Virus record (IMG/VR): IMGVR_UViG_3300030388_000381
Coordinates: 1 to 24,406 of that record
DNA: 24,406 bases
Source: a virus
Reading direction: 5' to 3' (one strand)
The translations under genes and the position numbers were made by a program. Shown here piece after piece: positions 13,401-20,969 of this stretch (position 1 is its first letter; each line of letters starts with the position of its first letter). Below the pieces are notes generated by a model. The model saw only the letters and a program-made list of their open reading frames with translations, did not search any database and had not been told where the DNA came from.

Positions 13401-16085
13401 AGCTCTTCTACCAATTTGGTTTTCTTTATTAGTTGTTTGTATATTATCAAAGATAGAATCAATATCTTTAAAGCCTTCACTATTATGAGTTGTAAATATG
13501 CTTTTAATAAACTTAACTATTTTATCAAATAATGTTTTAGGACGACCTACAATAGACAGCTTTCCTGAAGCGTAATCTCTATACATTTCTGCAATAGCTT
13601 CTTCAACAATTTGATCTTGAGATAAATTATTATTATTATCTGGATTTGAATGCATACGTGTTGCTCTGTCTAAATACGTATACTCTCTTACTTCTTTTTT
13701 ACCATTAATTATTTTTACATATTTTCTTTTGCTTACAGCATTTTCTAAAGCAACATATTCTTTATTGCTAAATAAACCTAAGTTTTTTAATGCATGTATT
13801 ATTTCATGGTTCATTACACCAGAAAGTTCTCTTTGCAACTCTAAATCACTCATATTAGGATTGTAAAGTTCCATAGCAAGAGCTATAACTCTTTGCCCAT
13901 CTTTAGATACATCAAACGTTCCTTCAGTTATCTCTGTTAAAGCTTCTCCTAAATTTATAGATCTTTCTAAGTTGTTCTCATCTATAAGATTTCTATCGTC
14001 TAAATACACATCAGTTAATCCAACTCTGGCTAACTCTCTTCTTAATGCACTCATAACTCTTTTTTGTTTTAATCTGTATTGTTCAGTTTTTTCTAACTCT
14101 GCACTATTATCAAATGCTTTCTTTGCCACATAGTTAGGGACAATATTAGAAGCTTTAATTTTATCTTGCTTTGAATCTATTTTATTAGCTTGGTTTTCTA
14201 AATCAAAAGCAAATCTTTGTAGATCAGAAAATTCTTTTGTTAATATTTCTAATTGTTGATTGTATGTTTCGGTTTGAATAGCATCGTCTAAAGATTTACT
14301 TTTTAAGTCTTCAACAGTTTTTCTAGCTTCTATATTTTGTTTTGCTAATTCTGTTAAACCTAATGCTTGACTCTCCATGTCAACTTTAGAAGGAGCTTCC
14401 TCTACAACTCGAGCTGTATACTTTCCTGCCTTTACTATTTTACCTTTTTTCATAATAGGAGGGGTATATTCTAATGCGCCTTTAGTTAGTAATGTATTTA
14501 ATACATTATCAGCATCCTCATTGGACATTTTTTCTTTATTAATTCTTGCAGCTATACGTTTAACTTCTGCTCTATTAATAACTTTAGCTTTTAAAATTGT
14601 ATTGGTAAATTTATTTGCTAATGCTTTTTCTTCTGCGCCTTCTAACTCAGGAAACAAGTCTTCTTTTTTTTGTTGTCCACTAAGTATAGGTTTTTGATTA
14701 GCTCTTTCTCTGTTAGCAGACTCAATACCAACAACATCCTCTATCTCTTGTAGTGAAGCGGGGTCATCAACAGCTATCTTTTTACCTAAATCAACTCTAG
14801 CTTTTCTAATCTTATAAGCTTCTGCTTCTGGTAAACTAGTTAAATTTACAGGTATATAAGGAGATTTTAATTCTTTAGAGGCTTCTAAAGTTTGATTTGC
14901 TTCTTCTTGTTTTTTAATTTCTTTTTGCAAATTAGTTTGATCATTAACAACTTCACCAAAATCAATTAACTTTTGATCTTTATCAAAGTTTTCATCTATA
15001 ACAATGCCATCTTCTTTTTCTGCAGGAGGAGGTAGTTCTAATACTTTTCTTGAATTAATAAAGTTAGTAGCATTTTGTAATTTTACGCCTGCATCTTTAC
15101 CTTCTTCTTTTTGATCTTCATCTAATTGTTTATATTGTTTGTCAAATTTCTTTAACTGTCTTCCTCTTATACTGTCTACTATAAGGTTTAGCGCAGCACC
15201 TGCGCCACCACCATAAACTGCATCATCATAAGCACTTTGACCAACCTCTAAATCAGGGTTGTACAAATTTTTCTCTATCATATCTTGAACTAAACCAGCA
15301 AGTAATTCTTGGCCACCCTCTCCAATACCTGCGATTAAAGATCTTTTTAATTTGCCACCAATAGTTCTTAAAGCCTCATCTACTTTTCCAGCTGGAACTT
15401 TTTTAAGTATCCTCATAGCTGTGCCTAAATGTTTTAATAAAGGAACTAAAGGTGCGGCTTCTGATGTTCCTAGTAATCCACTAAGTTGTACAGCATCTCT
15501 TTTTGTTTCTTCGTCAAGATCTCCACCACTTTCAATAAAACTAGCTATTCTATTCATTTGATCTTGTGAAGTTATTGCAGCACCTTGTGTAGCAGCTGTA
15601 GATAAAGCTAGTCCACTTGCTAATTTAGCTCCACCACCTAAAACAGATACTGTTTTTGCAACTGCTGTAGACGGAACCAAAAATGACAAGAGAGAACCAA
15701 TAGCTTGTCCTGATTTACTAGCTACACTGTCATTCATATCAGTAACTTCACGAATATAAGCTGAAGCATCATTAGAAAAACTTTGAGCAGCTTTACCTAT
15801 GCCTGTTGTGCCAACGTCATATCCTGCTATAGATTCTCCTAAAGCAGTAATACCACCGGGTATTTGAGCAAATGACTGACCAAAACCACCTACAGTTGAT
15901 TTAGCAAAATCAATAAGCCCACCTTGTGAGTCATCAACTTCTGGTAAAGCAACCTGACCAATGCCATCTTGAGTGTCTATATACTTTTGTATAGCAACAT
16001 CTTCTTGCTGATTAGGTTGATTGCCTGATATTGCTATAGGATATGTATTGCCTGTACGTTTACTTGTTACATTAATTGTACCCAT
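7497..16085 (-). CDS. Giant polyvalent virion protein (zincin, HDYFGH, ART-like, glycosylase-like, LPD38-like)
   Basis: At 2862 aa this is over a third of the window. The start has GAGGTAAC upstream. Residues 1-30 resemble the N-terminus of podovirus internal virion proteins; about 50-320 are Gly/Ala-rich with an EGGQELLAGL helix, suiting membrane contact. After coiled regions comes a zincin-type protease motif HEIIH (760-764) with a following Glu-rich helix. Next are a domain with HDYFGH (1083-1088) and TETRGQNSWVNY; an ADP-ribosyltransferase-like region starting at 'LTHFS' (His1236) with NYY (1273-1275); and a helical domain with SPQKDW (1536-1541) and TIDTH (Asp1698, His1700) that resembles phage DUF7178 and HhH-glycosylase layouts. 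The C-terminal third has NFAKGG (2472-2477) and NASLQG (2491-2496), the LPD38 pattern. Such proteins are thought to be injected with phage DNA to counter host defence. Domain names are by eye; activity is inferred. Confidence 0.88.
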   Translation of the reverse strand: MGTINVTSKRTGNTYPIAISGNQPNQQEDVAIQKYIDTQDGIGQVALPEVDDSQGGLIDFAKSTVGGFGQSFAQIPGGITALGESIAGYDVGTTGIGKAAQSFSNDASAYIREVTDMNDSVASKSGQAIGSLLSFLVPSTAVAKTVSVLGGGAKLASGLALSTAATQGAAITSQDQMNRIASFIESGGDLDEETKRDAVQLSGLLGTSEAAPLVPLLKHLGTAMRILKKVPAGKVDEALRTIGGKLKRSLIAGIGEGGQELLAGLVQDMIEKNLYNPDLEVGQSAYDDAVYGGGAGAALNLIVDSIRGRQLKKFDKQYKQLDEDQKEEGKDAGVKLQNATNFINSRKVLELPPPAEKEDGIVIDENFDKDQKLIDFGEVVNDQTNLQKEIKKQEEANQTLEASKELKSPYIPVNLTSLPEAEAYKIRKARVDLGKKIAVDDPASLQEIEDVVGIESANRERANQKPILSGQQKKEDLFPELEGAEEKALANKFTNTILKAKVINRAEVKRIAARINKEKMSNEDADNVLNTLLTKGALEYTPPIMKKGKIVKAGKYTARVVEEAPSKVDMESQALGLTELAKQNIEARKTVEDLKSKSLDDAIQTETYNQQLEILTKEFSDLQRFAFDLENQANKIDSKQDKIKASNIVPNYVAKKAFDNSAELEKTEQYRLKQKRVMSALRRELARVGLTDVYLDDRNLIDENNLERSINLGEALTEITEGTFDVSKDGQRVIALAMELYNPNMSDLELQRELSGVMNHEIIHALKNLGLFSNKEYVALENAVSKRKYVKIINGKKEVREYTYLDRATRMHSNPDNNNNLSQDQIVEEAIAEMYRDYASGKLSIVGRPKTLFDKIVKFIKSIFTTHNSEGFKDIDSIFDNIQTTNKENQIGRRARENATSRDYLDVDQSETIRSSKLERLPNLHLSSLGPLDKAQKAKAAYLASKNITPRRQDKYITLNVELAKKIANDFDSAIDDPYNPDVIESYNAMNDETFDQWQFVKATGLKVELIKLGQLEPYSNGAKDMLNDLHNNNHMWVYPSDFGFGKEGFTEEDVSRNPLLKKTGEIIDGANARYNDIFRIVHDYFGHGLEGATFSARGEENAWQAHVRMYSPLAAKAMTTETRGQNSWVNYSESVGEQNRNSKNKAEETVYADQKVTLLSNFVMEEGLANDMEAETNEQALRRSQQFNNRRDDSSDRGGLEGRGRGQTDVLGESEPLQERSEPQVTKERTITLTHFSPVEGLNSIDPEKQQSNLYMRGAERRRTYSGYPARNYYAINIADPEGYNPEDNVGDNIYEIEVPYDDMYDWAKDEKGFNAKANQELEKQAQPMRGEGRLGYITTAMERMIKESGASGYWSKSSGRGFTAAMFNELNIPQTYQPQKYTQAYKDKINQKRGENATRLMRSSVMAFGQEHTISTRFPTAVKSLENPINDILLVNGDAIRQDPKLASQAANLIKGYNISENTKLYENFSDLEIIEDYIEAMRGNLLYIYDSIDPEIRNRSSKWYDGARAIIDRFSNEYGYKPEVIAAVMSAQSPQKDWFMNVSLSERMLDITKNFGNTQFTPEMMVTAKRIFGKDKYKAALNHISNTSRNSTSLNNLDHSLHKAMWIRIFDETYNDRGHRIITPEGEFLNYALTGKGAPKKTGWGSLSEMSKAVSVMEDGSIENISIQMGNRHKIRSFFNNLITPNSKEGHSTIDTHAVAAAHFKPLSGKALEVDHNFGAYTGGKKEGRAAKYGTIPNSSISGSRGTYGLVADAYARAANDRGVLPRQMQSITWEAIRGLYTNTFKSNPQKVAQIENIWNRYKEGRLTIDEARQEAINATPAGFEEPSWARPDNTVSEFSGNSSYERELSRSNLSGRDSGDDSGVGGISPRESEIRRSSIRASTFGATQREGIAIKNDIAIEKAQQNIRYDNLSGIIAKGLGILPEKIKTPFGVVKPLFGRTATQAADRIVTKYQDSFQSIGKMMDELRNNGYTIADAADTFLQEKNSHGITGSKLDEVEKTLIKPLMEEIKQINVTEDQINNLSALSATAAKLTGQDGFVKSDLETSISPLMTIIDSILYARHAKERNAKITTDYGKGMGSGMSFNEATAILNWVASLNESNRKAVTNSIMIVKEITENTNVQRYESGLITKETFEKRNDFKNYVPLRGDMDSDQEFKDDKNQSLRKTTNLFGAMGNEDRSAKGRGLKYAQNILGSALAQNVRAIDRGERNKVGLSFLKLIKGEETQPDGTVAINEALALDMSKTIAYEAKKDAMNAQQFTIKEDGQEVHVNIYSSSIARSLKLHSEPQTNNTFIRMVGKLNRWLSSVNTTYNPAFVLPNLAKDLETALVNVQQYDMEGITKEITLNTGKAILGIRNVLRKTKSNTLDDNSYWAQEYIKFVKSGGKNATNMMSTVQDQMANMNNLLNEIGGTKNQGLIKGNFKKMLRFLDDYNTAVENGVRVATFTALKKRGFSDARAAEAARDVTVNFAKGGEDKVAMNSLYLFYNASLQGSMALLTAARRSKRVRKLWLGMVAYGLLQDQFVSFLSDDEDDNGRKQYDDLDDYTLEHNLIFPSLGLSDEKFIKIPLAYGLNMAVNLGRSLSRYTRGEYTLGQTSNSIFNTTMETLSPFGAIENWQTYATPTFLDPLAELAINKNYKQAPIYKESPMYASSPRPDSQQYWGNTGVIPKAVVDIINTISGGDEVESGLIDMSPDVLEYWIEFAIGGAGATVNRLGNLVFSTVPDVLSGEFEGNLEQRIPFVRKLIASPSERVDTSTYLENRKGLYTIFARLELASRKGDANEVRGVRAKYADELSIYGRFKAIDNARNRLLRQIRELERNLRIPDETRTKLIKLRTEKIQGLMKTGVVLMRQVGLKEQ
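11673..11691 (-). repeat. Dispersed palindromic element, copy 4 (one mismatch)
   Basis: On the minus strand it differs from AAAACTTTACGTAAACTTT only by ACGA instead of ACGT. It lies inside the polyvalent gene and is read there as Lys-Leu-Tyr-Glu-Asn-Phe. The lysozyme copy at 20732-20750 is in the same codon frame (Lys-Leu-Tyr-Val-Asn-Phe), so coding constraint could explain part of the match. Confidence 0.4.
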
Positions 16086-16096
16086 TAAGAGTTACC

Positions 16097-18133
16097 TCAA
16101 GCTGCTGGATCTAAGTTTGGATTGTACACAGGTATTTTAAATCCACGTTTATTCATATAGTCTAATAAAAACTGTTCTTCAGCTTTGTATTTTGCAAGAT
16201 CTTCAGGTTTAAGATCTAATAAAACTGAACTAAGATCACCTTGTTTGCCATGTATTTTGTCTCTAACATCATTAAGTTTATCATACGCTTCTTTAGTTGT
16301 CATTATGCCTTTGCTTGATGCTGTTTTTAACTTTGCTCTGGCATTTATCAAGCTTGTAACTCCATCACTATATCTTTTTTGAGAATCTCCAAGTGTTTTT
16401 AATCCTGTATTCATTGCTTCACCATAGCCTTGTTGATCCATTAGATTTAAACCAACTTGAGCCAATGCCATGTATCTATCAAAATCCCTATCCTTTTTAA
16501 GTTCTCTTTGAAGATCTAATATTTCTTGTTCAGTAGAACTAAGACTTGTACTTGGAGATCCATCAGCAAAAGTATAATTAGATTTTTCAGTTTGTGTATT
16601 ATTTTTATTGTCTTTAATTTCATTGCTATTTTTGAACTTAGAAGACATATCAACATTGTTAGAAGCGCCTAAATAAGTTGAAGCTGTATTAGCGCCTTCA
16701 CCTGCAGCAATTTTATCTTGAAATTTTTTAAATTCTTCTGCGGTTAATTCAGGTGTGTTTGCTCCTGCGTTAAATTCAAGATTTTCACCTACATAGTTAA
16801 CATTTTCTGGTGTAATTAAACCTTTTAAAACATTGTTAAATTGATTTGTGTCTTCAAAAGTAGTGGATTTAGGCTGATCTTCATTTTTAATTGTATTAAT
16901 ACTATTAAATAAATTGTTTTGTAAAAAATTTTTTTCCTGTTGTGACATAAGATCTAAAGTTTTTTGATCAACATTTTTACCTATATTCTCTCCGACATTC
17001 AAATCATAATCTGCTGACTGTTTAACTTTATTAGAAAGAATTTCTGAAAGATTAGGTCTTGGTTTATTTTGTTCTAAATCGTTTTGTAATTTTAATTGTT
17101 TTAAATAAGCCAACTCTCTTGTGTTTTGAGGTATGCTATCAATAGTAAAATCAGGCCCTACACCTTTTGGCACATTGCTTTGGCTTTCATTTCTGTTATC
17201 AAGATACTCTCCACTACCTTGACCTAAAGTTCCTTGGGAAAGATTAGATGTTTGCCCTCTTAAGCCATAGTTTCCTGCTTGCGGATAAGACAGATCAACT
17301 CCAAGTTCTTCGCCTCCACTAGTATCTCCAGACAAAGAATCAATACCAGATAACAACTCATTTACTTTAGTAACATCTTCTGTTTTAGATGCTGCTATTC
17401 CTTTATTAATAAGTTCAGGACTTGTATCTCCTGTGTATCCTTCAAATTGTGCCATAGCAGGTATCAACGCTTGTTTTACTGCATCATTAGAAAAATCTAC
17501 AGGATCATCAATTCCAACACCTAAAGCTCCTGCTACCATTTTAGCATACTGTTCATTGTTTTTATTATTATCTGCTGCCGGTGCATATCTACTAATAAAA
17601 TCTCTAACAGTTGATATACCTTTATCAGCGTAAGTGTTTGATAATCTAGACATAGCTCTTAAACCAAACTCTGGAGATGCATATGTAGAGTAACCTGCAT
17701 TTTCTCCTGTCTCTCCTATAAATCCAGCTTTCCTTATATTGCCCGGATTATAATTTCTATCTGCTAATGAAGCTCCATTGGCAGCTTTAATAATGCCACC
17801 CTCTGCATACTCTTCTACATTGCCACCATTCTTCATGGTTTGTGGCATCATTGCTCCAATGCCACCTGACTCTGCGCTTTGAGGGGCCATAGCCTCAGAC
17901 ATACCCATCATTTGATTTTGAGGTACACCAGCAGAAGCAACAGTATCTTGAGCAACAGTTTGTTGTGTGCTTGCCTGTCTTGCTTCAAAATCACCTTTAA
18001 CTCTTTTTCTTCTATTAAGTTCTGAAAGCACAAGAAACTGTGGAGCACTACCACTTGGTTGTTGCATTTCTTTAACTAATTGATCTTGAGAGAAATTTTT
18101 AAGACTATCTTGTACTTCTATTACATTCATCAT
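16097..18133 (-). CDS. Virion protein with NPGNI-type peptidoglycan-degrading domain
   Basis: The N-terminus (residues 11-50) has 'FSQDQLVKEMQQPSGSAPQF' followed by 'LSELNRRKRV', an arrangement I know from internal or tail proteins of podoviruses. A Met/Gln/Gly-rich segment leads to a domain (about 126-232) with 'RNYNPGNIRK', 'SPEFGLRAM' and 'RYAPAADNNKN'. This NPGNI pattern marks a phage virion lytic domain that opens the cell wall locally during DNA entry. The rest (about 240-560) is polar, low-complexity and probably extended, followed by a helical C-terminus (about 555-678). It overlaps the preceding virion gene by four bases (ATGA) and is followed by the polyvalent gene after 11 bases. 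It is distinct from the lysozyme at 20519, so the phage has separate entry and exit muralytic functions. Confidence 0.8.
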   Translation of the reverse strand: MMNVIEVQDSLKNFSQDQLVKEMQQPSGSAPQFLVLSELNRRKRVKGDFEARQASTQQTVAQDTVASAGVPQNQMMGMSEAMAPQSAESGGIGAMMPQTMKNGGNVEEYAEGGIIKAANGASLADRNYNPGNIRKAGFIGETGENAGYSTYASPEFGLRAMSRLSNTYADKGISTVRDFISRYAPAADNNKNNEQYAKMVAGALGVGIDDPVDFSNDAVKQALIPAMAQFEGYTGDTSPELINKGIAASKTEDVTKVNELLSGIDSLSGDTSGGEELGVDLSYPQAGNYGLRGQTSNLSQGTLGQGSGEYLDNRNESQSNVPKGVGPDFTIDSIPQNTRELAYLKQLKLQNDLEQNKPRPNLSEILSNKVKQSADYDLNVGENIGKNVDQKTLDLMSQQEKNFLQNNLFNSINTIKNEDQPKSTTFEDTNQFNNVLKGLITPENVNYVGENLEFNAGANTPELTAEEFKKFQDKIAAGEGANTASTYLGASNNVDMSSKFKNSNEIKDNKNNTQTEKSNYTFADGSPSTSLSSTEQEILDLQRELKKDRDFDRYMALAQVGLNLMDQQGYGEAMNTGLKTLGDSQKRYSDGVTSLINARAKLKTASSKGIMTTKEAYDKLNDVRDKIHGKQGDLSSVLLDLKPEDLAKYKAEEQFLLDYMNKRGFKIPVYNPNLDPAA

Positions 18134-19071
18134 AATCCTGAAATTCCTTTATATAAACCAAGTCCGGCTATACCTGTGCCTAACAAATCTTTAATTGGAT
18201 TGTATTGTTGAAACTTACTTGTCTCTGTGCTTGGCTGAACTGGCACACCTCTAAGTATAGAAGATAAAAATGTAAGGTCTTCTCTAGGCATGTCTCTTTG
18301 TCTTACAAAGTCCTCATAACTCACATCAAGTCCTGCTTGCTCTCTTGCTTGTCTATCTTTTCCTATTTTTTCTAGTAACTGAGCTGACTCTATGTCTCCC
18401 GCTCTTGCCTTCTCACCTAACTGAGCTAACATTTTACTTTGTTCAGTCATAGCATCTGCTGCTCCAAGACCCATTTTTTCCGCAGAAAATTTAGCATCTC
18501 TATCTGCTCCAAATTGTTGTTGGGCTGATTCAAAAGCTTTTTGTTGTCCTTCAGCTTGTATCCTTTGCATATCTCTTTGAAGACCTTGGCCAGCTAAAGC
18601 TTGTTGAACTCCTTGCCTAGATCCGCCAAAAGCTCCAGCTTGTTGAGCTGCAAAATTACGATCACCTTGGCCTCTATCAAAATCTAAAAGAGCTTGGCTT
18701 TTTTGAACATCTAATACATTTTGTACATATGGAGACATATATTTTTTAGCTTGAGCTGAGTCAAACATTTCAGGACTAAAATTCATTCCTTGTTTAGTTC
18801 TGGCCATAGCCGATGATACCCCTGCATTAGCTGCGTCAAATCCGGGCATACCGGCTTCTGCTGTTTTTCTAGCTAAATCTCTAGATGCAGTTATATCAGT
18901 ATTTTCATTAGCTAACCTTTGGCCTGTATAAGGAGTATAGTCTCTCTTAGATTCAGACTCAGCTCTTTTCATCATATCAATTGCATATGGCTCAAAGTAT
19001 TTAGGTAAACTAGTTTGAGTTATATTTTGCTCTGTTTGCTGCTGTGGCTGACCGCCTCCACCTTTACCCAT
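18130..19071 (-). CDS. Internal/tail virion protein, helical, 313 aa
   Basis: The product begins with a Gly/Gln-rich stretch. It carries 'YTPYTGQRLA' (45-54), 'YMSPYVQNVLD' (111-121), 'QQAGAFGGSRQ' (143-153) and long Gln/Ala-rich helices with 'QRIQAEGQQKAFESAQQQF' (169-187), then a short Gly-rich hydrophobic C-terminus (about 295-313). This order is common to a widespread podovirus structural protein found between tail and ejection proteins, but I cannot name a characterised member. The start overlaps the GNAT-like gene by eight bases, with GGAGAT upstream. A role in the tail tip or in the ejected core is inferred from neighbours and composition. Confidence 0.75.
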   Translation of the reverse strand: MGKGGGGQPQQQTEQNITQTSLPKYFEPYAIDMMKRAESESKRDYTPYTGQRLANENTDITASRDLARKTAEAGMPGFDAANAGVSSAMARTKQGMNFSPEMFDSAQAKKYMSPYVQNVLDVQKSQALLDFDRGQGDRNFAAQQAGAFGGSRQGVQQALAGQGLQRDMQRIQAEGQQKAFESAQQQFGADRDAKFSAEKMGLGAADAMTEQSKMLAQLGEKARAGDIESAQLLEKIGKDRQAREQAGLDVSYEDFVRQRDMPREDLTFLSSILRGVPVQPSTETSKFQQYNPIKDLLGTGIAGLGLYKGISGL

Positions 19072-19495
19072 TATCTATCTCCATTTTGTAAGCAATATAA
19101 TCAGGTTTCCAATTATATTTTTTTAAAACTCTCATCCATGCTTTTCTACCATAACCTTCTAAATGAGTGCAGTCACAGTCTTTTGCAAATTCTGTTAATT
19201 TTTTCATAGCTACAGGCATCCATTCTGACATTTTGCTACCACCAATCCAATCCATAGCTAATGATTTTTTATTTGGATATGATATTATACGAGTTGTAAT
19301 TGCAGCCACTACTTTACTTTCTTCATTATTTTCATCTATAGCTAACCATAAACTATAAACACCATTTTCTAAATCACGATAAATATCATCAACGTGAAAC
19401 CTACCGCTACTAGTTGCCACTGCTTTAGCCAGCATGTAAGCAACATCTTGCCAAACAATATCTAAAGCTTCTCTAGGAACTGCTGTAAATATCAT
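19064..19495 (-). CDS. GNAT-like acetyltransferase fold protein in the virion operon
   Basis: This 143-aa protein has the secondary-structure order of GNAT acyltransferases. A helix with 'VAYMLAKAVATSSGRF' comes first, then strands around 'SLWLAIDENN' and 'VVAAITTRIISYP', then a helix ('MKKLTEFAKDCDC') and 'HLEGYGRKAWMRVLKKYNWKP'. I see no clear R/Q-x-x-G-x-G/A acetyl-CoA loop, so activity is uncertain. Similar GNAT-like proteins sit in the structural region of many podoviruses. It overlaps its upstream neighbour by four bases (ATGA) and the downstream one by eight, so it is translated with the virion proteins. It could modify a virion or host protein, or serve as a structural adaptor (inference). 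Confidence 0.68.
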   Translation of the reverse strand: MIFTAVPREALDIVWQDVAYMLAKAVATSSGRFHVDDIYRDLENGVYSLWLAIDENNEESKVVAAITTRIISYPNKKSLAMDWIGGSKMSEWMPVAMKKLTEFAKDCDCTHLEGYGRKAWMRVLKKYNWKPDYIAYKMEIDNG

Positions 19496-20517
19496 ACAGG
19501 TAACATCATCTCTTCAGGCACTGCAGGAGGCTGTGTTTTTCCCCCTGTTCTCATTTCTCTAACTCTATCCATCATATCATAAAGCTTGTCTGATCCTGAG
19601 TCAGAAGATCCATTTCCTATACCGCTTACAACATCAGCAGGAACAACAAATTCTCCATCACTTAATAATACATCTTGTTCTTTTCCTAAAGATGCAGGAA
19701 CCATATCAGCCATTCCATCTCCAGCTCCTTTAATCATTCCGTCACCTTCTGTAGGAGCATCGTTAATTTCACCTGATTGAACTTTTGAAACTAAATCTTT
19801 TAAAGCTTCTTGACCAAACTGAGTTACAAACTGTGCAAGAATAACTTGTTGTTGCGTTGAATCAATTATGTCTCCTTGAATAACATCTATAGCACTACTA
19901 ATAAGCTCTTTATCATTCATGCCAGATTCTTTCATGCCACCTATACCCATGTCCATTGCTGCTGGGTCTTGTAGATCTCCACCTTCTGCATAGTTTTTAG
20001 CTATATTATAATCAAACTCTCCGCCTGCACCTCCAGCATCATAACCATAATCAGGAAATAAAGATGTATTTTTAATAGGCATTCCTCTTGGAGCAACAAA
20101 ATCATCTTCTTCTTTTTGTTTAAACGGAGGAGGAGCTGCCATAGACGCTCCAAGTCCAGCACCCATTGCTTCTGGCCTTGTTAAACCTTGCATTAATGTT
20201 GGAGGATCAATAAGACCTGTACCTGCTCCGCCCATTTTCATAGCAATGTCTGGGTTTAATGCAGGAGTAGTAGCTCCAAGTGCATTTGAAGTGCCCGGTA
20301 AAGCATTTTGACTGCCACCCATTTGTCCACCAAGATATCCACCAATGCCACCCATGGCCGCAGCACCTAAAGCATCTTTGCTAGAACCACCTTGTAAAAG
20401 AGACCCTATACCAGATCCCATTGCACTTGCTAAGAAAGGCATTGATGCCATAGAAGCCCCAAGCATACCTGAAGTAGCTAAAGAAGAACCCATTAAACCT
20501 AGTATAGCTGGTAACAT
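19492..20517 (-). CDS. Glycine-rich virion protein with DGMADMVPA module
   Basis: The N-terminal 70 residues are rich in Gly, Ala, Met and Leu with glycine-zipper spacing, suited to membrane insertion. A middle helical stretch (about 203-250) precedes a conserved C-terminal module: 'GAGDGMADMVPASL' (264-277), 'LSDGEFVVPADVVSGIGNGSS' region (285-305) and 'MMDRVREMR' (315-323). That module (DGMxDxxPA, then SDGEFVxPADVV) occurs in structural proteins of many marine podoviruses. The role is probably tail or ejection related (inference). The gene starts two bases after the lysozyme stop with AGGAG upstream, and ends in an ATGA overlap with the GNAT-like gene. Confidence 0.8.
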   Translation of the reverse strand: MLPAILGLMGSSLATSGMLGASMASMPFLASAMGSGIGSLLQGGSSKDALGAAAMGGIGGYLGGQMGGSQNALPGTSNALGATTPALNPDIAMKMGGAGTGLIDPPTLMQGLTRPEAMGAGLGASMAAPPPFKQKEEDDFVAPRGMPIKNTSLFPDYGYDAGGAGGEFDYNIAKNYAEGGDLQDPAAMDMGIGGMKESGMNDKELISSAIDVIQGDIIDSTQQQVILAQFVTQFGQEALKDLVSKVQSGEINDAPTEGDGMIKGAGDGMADMVPASLGKEQDVLLSDGEFVVPADVVSGIGNGSSDSGSDKLYDMMDRVREMRTGGKTQPPAVPEEMMLPV

Positions 20518-20518
20518 T

Positions 20519-20965
20519 TTATGCTCCTATATTTTTCATTCTTTGAACCAATCTTTCGGCTCTGTTTGGCACTTGTCTATACCATTTTGAATCGGTCATC
20601 TCTATAGATGCCTTTTCCCAATCACCTTTATCCACAGCTGCTTTTAGCTTACTAAATTTTGACAGTCTTGTGTAGCCTAAATTATACATCATATTACATA
20701 AGATCATTTTTGTTTCTTCAGGCAAGCTGTAAAAGTTTACGTAAAGTTTTTCACAGTCTTCCACAGTTCCTTGTATATCATCATTAAAGCAAGAGTTAAT
20801 TCTTTTTCTACTTACTGGGGTGCCTACTGGCATACCATATTCAGGATCATTCTTTTTAACCAAATGTCCAATTCCAAAAGTTTCTAATTTTAAATGATCT
20901 AAATAAATTTCTTCTACATTACCTTCGTCAGATTCTATTTCTTCTCTTAATTTACTTATATCCAT
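20519..20965 (-). CDS. T4-type lysozyme (endolysin, GH24)
   Basis: The 148-aa product hydrolyses the peptidoglycan sugar backbone to release progeny. The catalytic triad is spaced exactly as in T4 lysozyme: Glu14 in 'SDEG', Asp23 in 'YLDH' and Thr29 in 'ETFGIGHL' (T4: Glu11, Asp20, Thr26). The later 'MILCNMMYNLG' and 'WYRQVPNRAERLVQRM' segments also match the family's C-terminal lobe. Length fits a small GH24 enzyme without a wall-binding domain. There is no signal peptide, so it should depend on the holin candidate two genes upstream. A tiny basic gene separates the two. An exact copy of the dispersed element is embedded at 20732-20750. Confidence 0.93.
   Translation of the reverse strand: MDISKLREEIESDEGNVEEIYLDHLKLETFGIGHLVKKNDPEYGMPVGTPVSRKRINSCFNDDIQGTVEDCEKLYVNFYSLPEETKMILCNMMYNLGYTRLSKFSKLKAAVDKGDWEKASIEMTDSKWYRQVPNRAERLVQRMKNIGA
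20732..20750 (-). repeat. Dispersed palindromic element, exact copy 5
   Basis: The minus strand reads AAAACTTTACGTAAACTTT, identical to 77-95 over all 19 bases, with flanks that still match partly (23 of 26). It lies within the lysozyme gene, read as Lys-Leu-Tyr-Val-Asn-Phe. Confidence 0.55.
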
Positions 20966-20969
20966 ATTG

